Part shown: piece after piece, positions 1 through 6,606 of the stretch
Position numbering within the stretch: position 1 is the stretch's first letter
Layout: each line of letters begins with the position of its first letter
Assembly (NCBI GenBank): GCA_019310865.1
Contig: JAFDDL010000057.1
Coordinates: 1-12,019, forward strand
Direction of reading: 5' to 3'
DNA: 12,019 nt
Source of the DNA: Deltaproteobacteria bacterium
GTDB taxonomy: Bacteria > Desulfobacterota > Desulfobacteria > Desulfobacterales > JAFDDL01
Program-made: the position numbers and the translations under genes
Notes under the pieces: model-generated
What the model was told of the DNA's origin: nothing
The model's input: the letters and a program-made list of their open reading frames with translations, nothing else
The model's database searches: none

Positions 1-618
1 ATACCCTTCGTCACGGATCCAGCGCTCCTCCCATCCATTGTCGAACGTTGAACCCTTACCTCGATAATGATCCACCAGATCCCGGGTGATGGAATGAGCC
101 CCTAAGAGTTTGGCAATCACGTTTTGCCTACCCAGGGTCAGGGCAGCGCCACCGTCTCCGAACAAAAGTTCCTGCACACTTGCCGCCCTGGCTTGCCGGT
201 TGTCCGCAGCCACAAAAAGCGCCGTCCCGTCTCCATCACCGTTTGCCGCTTTCAGGGCCGCAATAAGTCCCGATGTACCGGCACGCTGGGAGTGTGACAC
301 ATCAAGGGTCGAGATCTCCTCCTTTAGTCCCAGCGCTTCTGCAATCACGGATGCGTTTTGACGATCGTCAAAGGGCGCCGTGGTGGAAGCAAAATAGAGC
401 GTCTCCACACCTTTTCGGTCCATACCCGCAAGACAGTCCCTTGCAGCTTCCACCGCCATGGTGATGCTGTCTTCATCCACATCACATATGGACCGCTCTG
501 ATTTACCATAGGCCATTAACCCGGGGTTGACCCATGCGTTCGCTCTCACGATACTCTCCCGGCTCAATCGAAGCCGGGGGATGTAACCACCATAGGCGGT
601 AATACCTACTTGATCCAT
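1..618 (-). CDS. HMG-CoA-synthase-like thiolase-fold protein (5' part; gene runs off the window)
   Basis: The first 206 residues are present, from an ATG at 618 preceded by an AAGGAGGG ribosome site; the frame stays open to base 1. The N-terminus (ITAYGGYIPRLRL), the FGDGGAAL stretch near residues 153-160, the VDHYR motif near 182-186 and the WEERWIRDEGY end match the thiolase-fold 'hydroxymethylglutaryl-CoA synthase family' common in bacteria and archaea, often paired with a DUF35 zinc-ribbon/OB protein. The segment aligning with the catalytic Cys loop of HMG-CoA synthase (ACYGGT-type) reads HSQRAGT, with Gln at residue 111 where the Cys is expected. The region of the catalytic Glu near residue 79 reads STTAPF. 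It is therefore unlikely to be a working HMG-CoA synthase; a decarboxylase, thiolase or retro-Claisen partner role on an acyl-CoA is possible. It has its own sigma-54 promoter and belongs to the local regulon. Fold certain, reaction unknown. Confidence 0.8.
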   Translation of the reverse strand, partial: MDQVGITAYGGYIPRLRLSRESIVRANAWVNPGLMAYGKSERSICDVDEDSITMAVEAARDCLAGMDRKGVETLYFASTTAPFDDRQNASVIAEALGLKEEISTLDVSHSQRAGTSGLIAALKAANGDGDGTALFVAADNRQARAASVQELLFGDGGAALTLGRQNVIAKLLGAHSITRDLVDHYRGKGSTFDNGWEERWIRDEGY

Positions 619-643
619 TTTTCCCTCCTTATAAAAATAGTTT

Positions 644-659
644 CCCGCACAAAGGCGGG
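644..659 (-). promoter_or_regulatory. small hairpin in the leader of the HMGS-like gene
   Basis: CCCGC and GCGGG arms (5 bp) around a six-base loop lie between the predicted transcription start (about 695) and the ribosome site. A short T-rich stretch follows on the minus strand before the AAGGAGGG, so a weak attenuator or mRNA-stability role is possible. The stem is too short to call a terminator. Confidence 0.25.
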
Positions 660-705
660 TTCTGTGTTAGATAATATTCATGGGTGACGGATCAAAGATT
701 AAATT

Positions 706-721
706 AGCAATTCCTGTGCCA
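706..721 (-). promoter_or_regulatory. sigma-54 promoter of the HMGS-like gene
   Basis: On the minus strand the sequence is TGGCAC-AGGAA-TTGCT, an exact match to the -24/-12 consensus with the required spacing. Transcription should start near 695, giving a leader of about 77 nt before the ATG at 618. Flanking bases (CAAAGATT on the start side, ATTA beyond the -24 side, plus-strand reading) resemble the two other minus-strand sigma-54 promoters in the window, so this looks like a third, more diverged copy of one promoter module. The distal enhancer block shared by the other two is not recognisable here. Confidence 0.9.
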
Positions 722-806
722 TTAGCTTCAGAAATTTAATTATAAATTAATACAAATAGTTGAATGCGCTTCACTCAATGAACATGAGCTGTCAGCTGGG
801 TCAAAA

Positions 807-908
807 CTAGTGTTTTGTCATTTGTTGTTTGTCAATTGTCATTCGGTAAAAATCAGAAAATAACCAATGCCAAAGCCAAATGACAAATGACTATTGACAA
901 ATCACTAG
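807..908. repeat. large imperfect inverted repeat, MITE/REP-like, at the 3' end of the SMP-30 gene
   Basis: The left arm (807-846) begins CTAGTG and the right arm (876-908) ends CACTAG. Both arms carry the same series of TTTGTCA/TGTCATT words in opposite orientation, separated by about 30 bases. The right arm supplies the last bases of the SMP-30 gene including its TAG stop (905-907). RNA from either strand could fold into a long imperfect hairpin, so it may end or protect the SMP-30 transcript. The internal TGTCATT/TTTGTCA repetition suggests a dispersed small repeat of the genome rather than a simple intrinsic terminator. No coding capacity. Confidence 0.7.
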
Positions 909-1813
909 GGGCGAGCTTTCGCATTGCTAAACGGAACCTTGGCTTCCCAGACCGTCGACCGGACACGCCCGGCCACTAACTCCTCGAGGTGGTCCGTACC
1001 TTCTACGTGGATGGTACCCGTAATGTACAGGGTTTTCCCGTCCGGGCCGCCGATGGTACAGGCAACAGGGTTTATCCCCGGGAGATTAACCCGATGGGTC
1101 AACTCACCCGCCTTATTGAAACGCTCTACCTCGTTACTGTTGACAAGACAGACCCAGATCCCCTCATCATCATCAATACCCATTCCATCAACCCAACCCT
1201 TTCCATCAGGGTACAGGTCACCCAGTGACACATGTAAACGACGGCCGTTCAAACTGCCGTCATCGGCAATATCGTAGGCGTGAACCGCGGCAAGCAGTGT
1301 CTCCGCCAAATACAGCGTCTTACCATCGGGTGAGATAGTGATGCCGTTGGGAAATCCGAGATTCTCCAACAGAATCGAAACGTCACCATTGGGCTTGACA
1401 AAAATGATACGACCTTTGGATGCCATCGCCTCTCCGTGAAATGGCCTAACGCCCACATCGTCGACATAGAGGTTCCCCCGGGTATCCATCACCACATCAC
1501 CCAGATATCCGATTACCACCTCACTCAAATCAGCATAGATGGAAACCTCACCTTCCTTAAGGCGCAGAATCTTTTTTTCAAACATGGACAGGATCAACAG
1601 AGAACCATCATCCATACACACCAACCCGTTGGGGCGATTGTCACCTTCCAGAGCGTAAAGCGTTTCAACACCACCGCTTGCCGAATCCACCGTTATAACC
1701 CTCTGACCAATCATATCCGACAAGACGACATCACTTCCCGTCCAGCGTATTCCTTCACCAAAAACGTAACCGTCCGCAATTTTTTTCGCGGTAATTGTGA
1801 CTACTTCACTCAT
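905..1813 (-). CDS. SMP-30/gluconolactonase/LRE-family protein
   Basis: A 302-residue cytoplasmic protein (no signal peptide visible) with the six-bladed propeller signature of the SMP-30 family. Expected divalent-metal ligands are seen: Glu20 in GEGIRW, Asn156 in GFPNGI and Asp209 in VDGMGID. RPNG (60-63), GNLYVDDVG (113-121) and SPDGKTLYLAE (161-171) are further family words. Members hydrolyse lactones or related esters with Ca2+/Zn2+; the substrate cannot be deduced. The start is fixed by AAGGAGG seven bases before ATG 1813. It lies 73 bp downstream of the aryl-acid ligase on the same strand, so it is probably co-transcribed from the sigma-54 promoter at 3719-3734, with a small hairpin between them. 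In this setting it may hydrolyse a lactone or enol-lactone arising during ring breakdown, but this is only inference. The stop codon lies inside an inverted repeat. Confidence 0.85.
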   Translation of the reverse strand: MSEVVTITAKKIADGYVFGEGIRWTGSDVVLSDMIGQRVITVDSASGGVETLYALEGDNRPNGLVCMDDGSLLILSMFEKKILRLKEGEVSIYADLSEVVIGYLGDVVMDTRGNLYVDDVGVRPFHGEAMASKGRIIFVKPNGDVSILLENLGFPNGITISPDGKTLYLAETLLAAVHAYDIADDGSLNGRRLHVSLGDLYPDGKGWVDGMGIDDDEGIWVCLVNSNEVERFNKAGELTHRVNLPGINPVACTIGGPDGKTLYITGTIHVEGTDHLEELVAGRVRSTVWEAKVPFSNAKARP

Positions 1814-1848
1814 AGAAAACCTCCTTAAAGACTCGATAAATTAAACAG

Positions 1849-1868
1849 CCCCGCAGCATGCTGCCGGG
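1849..1868 (-). promoter_or_regulatory. intercistronic hairpin between ligase and SMP-30 genes
   Basis: A perfect 12-base palindrome (GCAGCATGCTGC, 1853-1864) extended by CCC/GGG arms around one mismatch lies in the 73-bp gap. On the minus strand it is followed by a weakly T-rich stretch (CTGTTTAATTT), not a clean U-run. It could stabilise the upstream message or reduce read-through into the SMP-30 gene. Confidence 0.35.
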
Positions 1869-1886
1869 ATATTAGTATGTCCAAGC

Positions 1887-3533
1887 TCATATCTTACCTT
1901 CTGACTCCAGTATCCCGGCGATCTTTCCCCGAAGGGTTTTTTTATCCAGTTTCCCAACATGCGTCAGGGGAAATCCATCTGCGAACTCCAATCGCTCCGG
2001 CGCCTTAAACTTCGCAATCTTGCGCTCGTTCAACAAGAAGTCGCGCAGCTCTTCCAAGGTAAAGGTCTCCCCGGGTTTGGGAATCACAAACGCGCAGATC
2101 CGCTCCCCCAACCTCTTGTCCGGCATGGCCACCACCGCCACACCTTTCACCTTGGAAAAACTTAATACGTGTCCCTCCACCTCTTCGGCACTGACCTTTT
2201 CCCCGCCTCGGTCGATACAATCCTTGATGCGTCCGCACCAGGTCATGTTCCCCTGGGCATCCAGTTTGCAGAGGTCTCCACTGCGATAAAACCCGTCCGA
2301 CGTAAAAGCTTCCTTGTTCCGCTCCTCCGCCTTGTAGTAACCGCGTATGGTGTAGGGACCTCGACAGATCATTTCCCCTATCTCCCCCACCGGCAAATCA
2401 TCCTCAGTGCCCGGAGCTACTATCCTTACCTCGTCTGCTTCCGACAGTGGCCGCCCAAGTGTGTGCAACTTCGTCTCCAAAGAATCAGATAACCTCGTGG
2501 AAGTGCCGAAACCCTCAGCCATGCCAAACAGCTGAATGCTTTCGATCTGTAGCGTTTTCCTTATTTCTATAGCTTTGTCCGGAGGGGTCATCATCACCCA
2601 GAGTTTCCGTAGAGAACCGAGGTCAATATTTTTACTTTTGGCAGCGTCGATAATCTCGGCAAATGGGCCGGCGTAGAGACACATCGTTGCTTTATCTTCT
2701 GTAATAGCCCGAATGAAAGCATCCGGCTTTGGCGCCGCGGGGACAACCGCGCCACCCATGAAGTGCGTTGGAAGGATCTGGAAGGACAAGGGAGAATTGT
2801 GCATCATGGGTTGCAGCGTAATGAACCGATCGTTCTCGTCAATACCCTGCGCAGAAGCGTTACACTTGGCGTTATAATAGTATTCGTTATGGCGGCGGGG
2901 GATGATTTTGGGAACTCCCGTGGTCCCGCCTGACAATTGGAACACCGCAGGTTCCATAGGATCCGGGCGGTATGGCGCCAACGCTTCCTTGGCCGCAATC
3001 AGATCGATGTCACTGTTCATAAGCTCGTTAACAGACACCATGTTGGGCCGCTCGGGCTTTCCCACAGTCAGGACAAACTCTAAACTGGGCACCTCCTCTC
3101 GAAGTTCCTCGGCAAACTCCTCGTAATCGAAATCGAGGACCGTACCGGCAGGTATAATATGAGCCCTGGCTTCCGCCTTCTTCGCAAAAAAACTGATCTC
3201 TGCCCAGCGATGGGTGGCCAGGGAACAGATGGGAATGGCACCGATCTTCATGCAGGCGTAAAACAGATAGACAACTTCCGGCCCGTTGAACAACTGAAAA
3301 ATAACACGGTCGTAAGTCTTGATCCCCATTTTGGCCATGTGATAGGCTATCCGGGTCACATATTCGTCCATCCGGCGAAATGTCACCTCCTGACCGTGAT
3401 AGGCAATAGCAATACGATCAGCATATTGCTCAACCCACCGATCAAAATGCTCCCCTATGGTAATATCCTCCCAATAGCCCTTTTCCTTATAAACCTTTAC
3501 AAACTCATCCGGATACGGAACACATCCTTCCAT
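1887..3533 (-). CDS. aryl-acid AMP ligase / acyl-CoA synthetase of the EntE/DhbE (2,3-dihydroxybenzoate-AMP ligase) family
   Basis: This ANL-superfamily adenylating enzyme (548 residues from the preferred start) activates an aromatic carboxylate with ATP and probably passes it to CoA. Motifs in order: P-loop LSGGTTGVPK (about 200-209), HN in the aryl-acid pocket (245-246; the family Asn that contacts the substrate), LFGMAEG (about 335-341), YRSGDL (about 416-421), GRIKDCIDRGGEKVSAEEVE (about 434-453) and the adenylation Lys in THVGKLDKK (about 528). Similarity to EntE runs the full length and includes MAEG...TRL.DS. The frame is open from an ATG at 3575, but ATG 3533 follows a GAAAGGA site at good spacing and begins MEGCVPYPDEF, the usual family N-terminus. 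No carrier protein, isochorismatase or NRPS gene is nearby, and it lies in a sigma-54 catabolic unit with SMP-30. A catabolic aryl-CoA ligase is more likely than siderophore synthesis. Substrate unknown; a hydroxybenzoate is plausible. Confidence 0.85.
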   Translation of the reverse strand: MEGCVPYPDEFVKVYKEKGYWEDITIGEHFDRWVEQYADRIAIAYHGQEVTFRRMDEYVTRIAYHMAKMGIKTYDRVIFQLFNGPEVVYLFYACMKIGAIPICSLATHRWAEISFFAKKAEARAHIIPAGTVLDFDYEEFAEELREEVPSLEFVLTVGKPERPNMVSVNELMNSDIDLIAAKEALAPYRPDPMEPAVFQLSGGTTGVPKIIPRRHNEYYYNAKCNASAQGIDENDRFITLQPMMHNSPLSFQILPTHFMGGAVVPAAPKPDAFIRAITEDKATMCLYAGPFAEIIDAAKSKNIDLGSLRKLWVMMTPPDKAIEIRKTLQIESIQLFGMAEGFGTSTRLSDSLETKLHTLGRPLSEADEVRIVAPGTEDDLPVGEIGEMICRGPYTIRGYYKAEERNKEAFTSDGFYRSGDLCKLDAQGNMTWCGRIKDCIDRGGEKVSAEEVEGHVLSFSKVKGVAVVAMPDKRLGERICAFVIPKPGETFTLEELRDFLLNERKIAKFKAPERLEFADGFPLTHVGKLDKKTLRGKIAGILESEGKI

Positions 3534-3683
3534 TTTTAATCCTTTCTTTACCATTTGGTGGCAGTCAAACCTCAACCCTGATTATGTATGAATCCTGTCA
3601 TGTTGGATCACACCCGTATTGCCCTTGTGGCATGGCACATCTATATAAAAGGTGGATGCACCCGGCACCTTGAGACCCCGCTT

Positions 3684-3704
3684 CCGGCCACCAGGTGTGA
3701 CCGG
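3684..3704 (-). promoter_or_regulatory. 5'-end hairpin of the ligase transcript
   Basis: CCGGTCAC and GTGGCCGG arms (8 bp including one G-T pair) enclose a five-base loop a few bases after the predicted transcription start (about 3708). No U-run follows, so it is more likely a 5' stabilising stem than a terminator. It would sit almost at the very 5' end of the message. Confidence 0.4.
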
Positions 3705-3718
3705 TCATAGATTCATAT

Positions 3719-3734
3719 AGCAATTTCTGTGCCA
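3719..3734 (-). promoter_or_regulatory. sigma-54 promoter of the ligase/SMP-30 operon
   Basis: The minus strand reads TGGCAC-AGAAA-TTGCT, exact for both the -24 and -12 elements with correct spacing. Predicted start near 3708. The next gene downstream in the same orientation is the aryl-acid ligase. Transcription must depend on an enhancer-binding ATPase; the regulator encoded at 7104-10259 is the obvious candidate. Confidence 0.93.
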
Positions 3735-3798
3735 TTAACACATAATGCATTTTAACAATACATACAACACGTTAAAAGTATAAGAGAGGTGATACCTC

Positions 3799-3855
3799 AA
3801 TCCACCCACAAATTGTTGGACCCTATAACGACGAATTACTGGAGGTAGGCCTTAA
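3799..3855 (-). promoter_or_regulatory. candidate enhancer (UAS) for the ligase promoter
   Basis: About 74-111 bp upstream of the -24 element lies a block nearly identical to one at the same distance from the bamB promoter. On the minus strand it holds two similar words, AGTAATTCGTCG and AACAATTTGTGG, spaced 23 bp start to start. Position about -100 to -137 from the predicted start is typical for sigma-54 activator sites. The binding protein is inferred to be the neighbouring regulator. Confidence 0.6.
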
Positions 3856-3974
3856 TGTTTTTGTAGCCATTCACGGCTTGAAACTTGTCGAAGATCCCGT
3901 TTTTAATGGGGAAATTGGAAAGGAAAAATTGGGGAGAGACGAGTTTACGAATTGGATGTCTGACAATTTGGAGT

Positions 3975-4048
3975 TTATTCAGCCGGTTCGGAATTCTCCA
4001 AATGATTGCTTTGTGAGCGTCGACTCGGCCGCCGGATACCCAGTTTTT
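3975..4048 (-). pseudogene. 3'-terminal remnant of a sigma-54 regulator gene
   Basis: The minus strand encodes LGIRRPSRRSQSNHLENSEP-A-E followed by TAA, matching the last residues of the regulator ending at 7104 (LGIRRPSQRSQSDHLENSES-A-E). Only about three base differences are seen over some 75 bp, and the similarity continues some 10-15 bases past the stop codon. The match begins directly after the bamC stop codon (4049-4051). No start, ATPase or DNA-binding domain remains, so this is a relic of duplication or recombination and not a gene. It marks that a copy of the regulator once stood, or was recombined, upstream of the ligase promoter. Confidence 0.85.
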
Positions 4049-4585
4049 CTACGAGATTCTAGCCACAGCATCCTTTATCTTCTGCAAACCATATTTATCG
4101 GCCAGTAATTCCAACCCGATCTCCAACTCAATTTTATCCTCCTGATCTTCGACTTCCTCTTCCTTTTCTACTAAAGTAAGCGCATCCACATGACACCACT
4201 CAACACACAAGGGTGTTTCTTCTCCTTCACACATATCGCATTTCAAAGGGAGACCGGAATCGGGTTCTTTGAACTCATCCCTGGATGGACAGGAAGCCCT
4301 GCAGAAGGCACATTCGTCGTATTCCTTTCCGTCAATTGTATATTTGTCCCTGCCGGCACATTCAGCCCGAGCGTAATCACCGGCATACACAGGAACAAAA
4401 ATATCTGCCAGTGGCTCACGGAATATCTGAATGCGTGATCTGGCCGAATTGATACTACTATACTTCGGTTCCGCGTGAACAGCGGAACAGATCATCTCAC
4501 AGGCTCTGCAACCGTTACATGTATCAACATTAATATGGATTACCTTGACGGTTTTTGTCTTTTTCTCTGATAGCACTGTTTGCAT
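4049..4585 (-). CDS. bamC: BamC-like iron-sulfur subunit of class II benzoyl-CoA reductase
   Basis: A 178-residue ferredoxin-like electron-transfer protein, cytoplasmic, with twelve cysteines: CNGCRACEMIC (23-33), Cys76, CAFCRASC (92-99), CDMC (116-119), Cys127 and Cys131. That is enough for three [4Fe-4S] clusters, the number known for BamC. The organisation resembles HycB/DMSO-reductase-type Fe-S subunits, but the position 59 bp downstream of a BamB-like gene supports BamC, which links the tungsten subunit to the electron-supplying complex. The C-terminus carries an acidic stretch (KEEEVEDQEDK). Start choice: GAAGGG touches the ATG at 4585 with no spacing, whereas a GTG at 4576 (residue 4) has about nine bases of spacing and may be the real start. 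The stop codon is followed at once by the regulator remnant, so the gene's 3' end lies at a recombination breakpoint. Confidence 0.8.
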   Translation of the reverse strand: MQTVLSEKKTKTVKVIHINVDTCNGCRACEMICSAVHAEPKYSSINSARSRIQIFREPLADIFVPVYAGDYARAECAGRDKYTIDGKEYDECAFCRASCPSRDEFKEPDSGLPLKCDMCEGEETPLCVEWCHVDALTLVEKEEEVEDQEDKIELEIGLELLADKYGLQKIKDAVARIS

Positions 4586-4644
4586 CCCTTCAGTTAGTTC
4601 ATTTCCTCTTCAACCGACTCTTCGGCGAGTATCATATCTCCGTT

Positions 4645-6606
4645 CTATGCCAAGATTCCCCTCTTAATAAACTCATCACTCACAAAACCCAGACCCAACT
4701 CATCCAGGGATTCTTTTGTGGGAACACCGTCCATATTCCACCCCTTCAGCTTGTAAAAGACATCTATGAGTTCTTTTTCAAGCTCAGGATTTCGTTCCTT
4801 CCACATTGACGGCGCTTTATCATCTTTTCTCCGCATTCCCCGTCTATTATTAATCGCTCTGATCAAAGATCTAATTCGCTTGGTTGTAAGCGATAGTTTC
4901 TCTCTATCAAATTCGATTCCAGTCGCCGTAGTGATCACCTGGGGAAAATTGTGTAGATGATAGGGAGGTTTTTGAGGCCATGACGACAAACCGGCACATA
5001 TCCCAAGACAATCATCAATGTAGTGCATCCTCTCCATCCAATCCACCCATTCGCTTGCGATCTGAGGAGTGGGATATTCCGGATTATGGTTGGGTCCTTC
5101 ACGGCGCCGTTGCCAATCTACATAGTATTGCTTGAATTTTTCATCAGGCACCTGAAACCAGTCTTTAACAAAGCCTTCTCTCACTTCTTTCGAACTGAAG
5201 GGATGTTGGGGGACCTGCCCCTGCATCATTCTAACGTCCAGCTTTGCGCCGGTAGAGCACATTAGGAAATATACGGGATTCAGAAAGGGCACCGGTGCGG
5301 CCACTTGGTCAGTTTTTTTAGTCAAATCCCATGCATACTTTTCCGCTGCCTTGCCTATTTTTTGGGCCGCGCGATAAAGGCCGTCGGCCAAAATGTCGCC
5401 GATTCCCTCCCGGTGAACGATTTTCTCAAGCAAATAGTGAAATCTCCCCTCCATATCAGGTGGCATCCCCGGGAAATCGTCGTCAGTTAAAACACCATCA
5501 TACAAAAGATGGAGCGCGAAGTTCATTATTCTCGGGGTTGTCATGGCGTCCACCCCGTGTTCTGTGCATATTTGACCAAATTTCAGACTAAATTCCAGAC
5601 TCAAATCGCCCCACACCGCGTAGCCCATCTTTGTCCAACATTTCGCCATGTATGGGGGTTGATTCGGCGGGGAAATAACTGCCTTGCACTGTAACGGGCA
5701 GTTATAGCAACCGATCAGACGCGTTCGCATACTCAACAAGGTCTCGGTCCACTCCTTTTCGACTTCCGGAGTCCAGTAACCGCGTTTGTATTTAGGAGGA
5801 ACCCCCCACATAGCAATATCACAATGCCACTTCTCATCATGGACGGACATCATTTTCGGTATGCCAACGCTCTCATTGATGGGCGGCGTCTCCGGGATTG
5901 GATTGTCCAGACGAAATTGCATATAGTCCCTCACCTCTTGTTGAATCGCCATAAACTCCGCTGGTCGCGCGATATGGATGTCCTGTTGTGTTCCTCGAAC
6001 AGCGATGGCCTTCAGTTTCTTGTCACCCATTACAGCTCCAAGTCCGTTTCTGCTCGCGCTGGCCCCGTCATGCTCGATGCTGGCATAATAAACCCTGTTC
6101 TCCCCCGCCAAACCGATCGCGGCCACCTGAATTCTCGGATCAACCAGTTCTTTTTGTATAATTGTTTGCGTTTCGACGGCACCTTTACCTTTTAGATGCG
6201 ACGCGTCCCGAATTTCCACTTTATTATCATGTATCCATAAGTAAACAAGATCTGAGGCTTTACCCCGAATGATCACATTATCATAGCCGGCTTGCTTCAA
6301 TTCAGGTGCCCAGTAACTCCCCATAACTGAAAACCCGAAAAGATCCGAAGTAGGAGAGATGGCTGAAACGGTAGTGCGATTGGCGCCGATAGCGGGCGTG
6401 CCACATAAAAGACCGGCACTGAATATCAAAAGGTTTTCAGGAGAAAAGGCATCCACTTCAGGCGGTACCCTATCCCACATGATCTTGGCGTCGGTGCCCA
6501 GTCCACCCAAATAAAGTTCTGTGTCTCTCGGGTCTGTTGCCATCTTTTCGATGTTTCCCCGGGTGAGATCGATTTCCAAATTAAATCCTGTCTCTGCGTA
6601 CCTCAT
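4645..6606 (-). CDS. bamB: BamB-like tungsten-dependent benzoyl-CoA reductase active-site subunit (AOR family)
   Basis: A 653-residue aldehyde:ferredoxin oxidoreductase-family protein. The N-terminus (MRYAETGFNLEIDLTRGNIE), LYLGGLGT (31-38), the pterin-binding stretch GANRTTVSAISP (74-85), IGLAGENRV (164-172) and GAVMGDKKLKAIAVRG (190-205) read as BamB as I remember it from Geobacter and sulfate reducers. Likely [4Fe-4S] ligands are C300, C303 and C307 in GCYNCPLQC and one of C533/C537 in DDCLGICAG. BamB reduces the aromatic ring of benzoyl-CoA to a cyclic 1,5-diene without ATP, driven by electron bifurcation through BamD-I, which are not in this window. The ATG at 6606 follows GGGGG. A sigma-54 promoter lies about 170 bp upstream, and bamC follows after 59 bp. 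Alternatives are a BamB paralogue for a substituted aryl-CoA, or less likely an aldehyde oxidoreductase. Confidence 0.82.
   Translation of the reverse strand: MRYAETGFNLEIDLTRGNIEKMATDPRDTELYLGGLGTDAKIMWDRVPPEVDAFSPENLLIFSAGLLCGTPAIGANRTTVSAISPTSDLFGFSVMGSYWAPELKQAGYDNVIIRGKASDLVYLWIHDNKVEIRDASHLKGKGAVETQTIIQKELVDPRIQVAAIGLAGENRVYYASIEHDGASASRNGLGAVMGDKKLKAIAVRGTQQDIHIARPAEFMAIQQEVRDYMQFRLDNPIPETPPINESVGIPKMMSVHDEKWHCDIAMWGVPPKYKRGYWTPEVEKEWTETLLSMRTRLIGCYNCPLQCKAVISPPNQPPYMAKCWTKMGYAVWGDLSLEFSLKFGQICTEHGVDAMTTPRIMNFALHLLYDGVLTDDDFPGMPPDMEGRFHYLLEKIVHREGIGDILADGLYRAAQKIGKAAEKYAWDLTKKTDQVAAPVPFLNPVYFLMCSTGAKLDVRMMQGQVPQHPFSSKEVREGFVKDWFQVPDEKFKQYYVDWQRRREGPNHNPEYPTPQIASEWVDWMERMHYIDDCLGICAGLSSWPQKPPYHLHNFPQVITTATGIEFDREKLSLTTKRIRSLIRAINNRRGMRRKDDKAPSMWKERNPELEKELIDVFYKLKGWNMDGVPTKESLDELGLGFVSDEFIKRGILA

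Larger units (their letters stand above)
3706..3856. repeat. duplicated promoter/enhancer block, copy A (before the ligase)
   Basis: This stretch aligns without gaps to 6766-6916 (constant offset of 3060). Two subblocks are strongly conserved: about 3706-3770, containing the sigma-54 promoter and an AT-rich segment, and about 3799-3855, containing the candidate enhancer. The roughly 28 bases between them have largely diverged in sequence but kept their length. Conserved ends, a variable middle and fixed length are what selection on promoter and enhancer sites at a fixed spacing would leave. Confidence 0.85.
3534..4048. other. 515-bp intergenic region between bamC and the ligase gene
   Basis: From the ligase outward: a leader of about 175 nt with a hairpin, the sigma-54 promoter (3719-3734), a conserved AT-rich spacer, the candidate enhancer (about 3799-3855), about 108 bp (3857-3964) with no counterpart elsewhere in the window, and a remnant of the 3' end of the regulator gene (3975-4048). 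On the plus strand a 110-codon frame is open from 3776 to 4108 but has no plausible start with a ribosome site and runs into the end of bamC, so it is not called as a gene. Confidence 0.7.

Noticed and set aside
110..361. Plus-strand frame of 83 codons near the left end
   Set aside because: It lies opposite the HMGS-like gene, whose minus-strand frame is open throughout and carries conserved motifs.
807..908. CRISPR array
   Set aside because: The repeated words form one inverted pair of arms; there are no regularly spaced direct repeats with unique spacers.
1887..3533. Siderophore biosynthesis locus suggested by the EntE-like gene
   Set aside because: No carrier protein, isochorismate or NRPS genes are present, and the promoter and neighbours fit a catabolic regulon.
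4645..6606. Ordinary aldehyde:ferredoxin oxidoreductase
   Set aside because: The N-terminal region reads as BamB and a three-cluster Fe-S gene of BamC type follows; classical AORs are normally encoded without such a partner.
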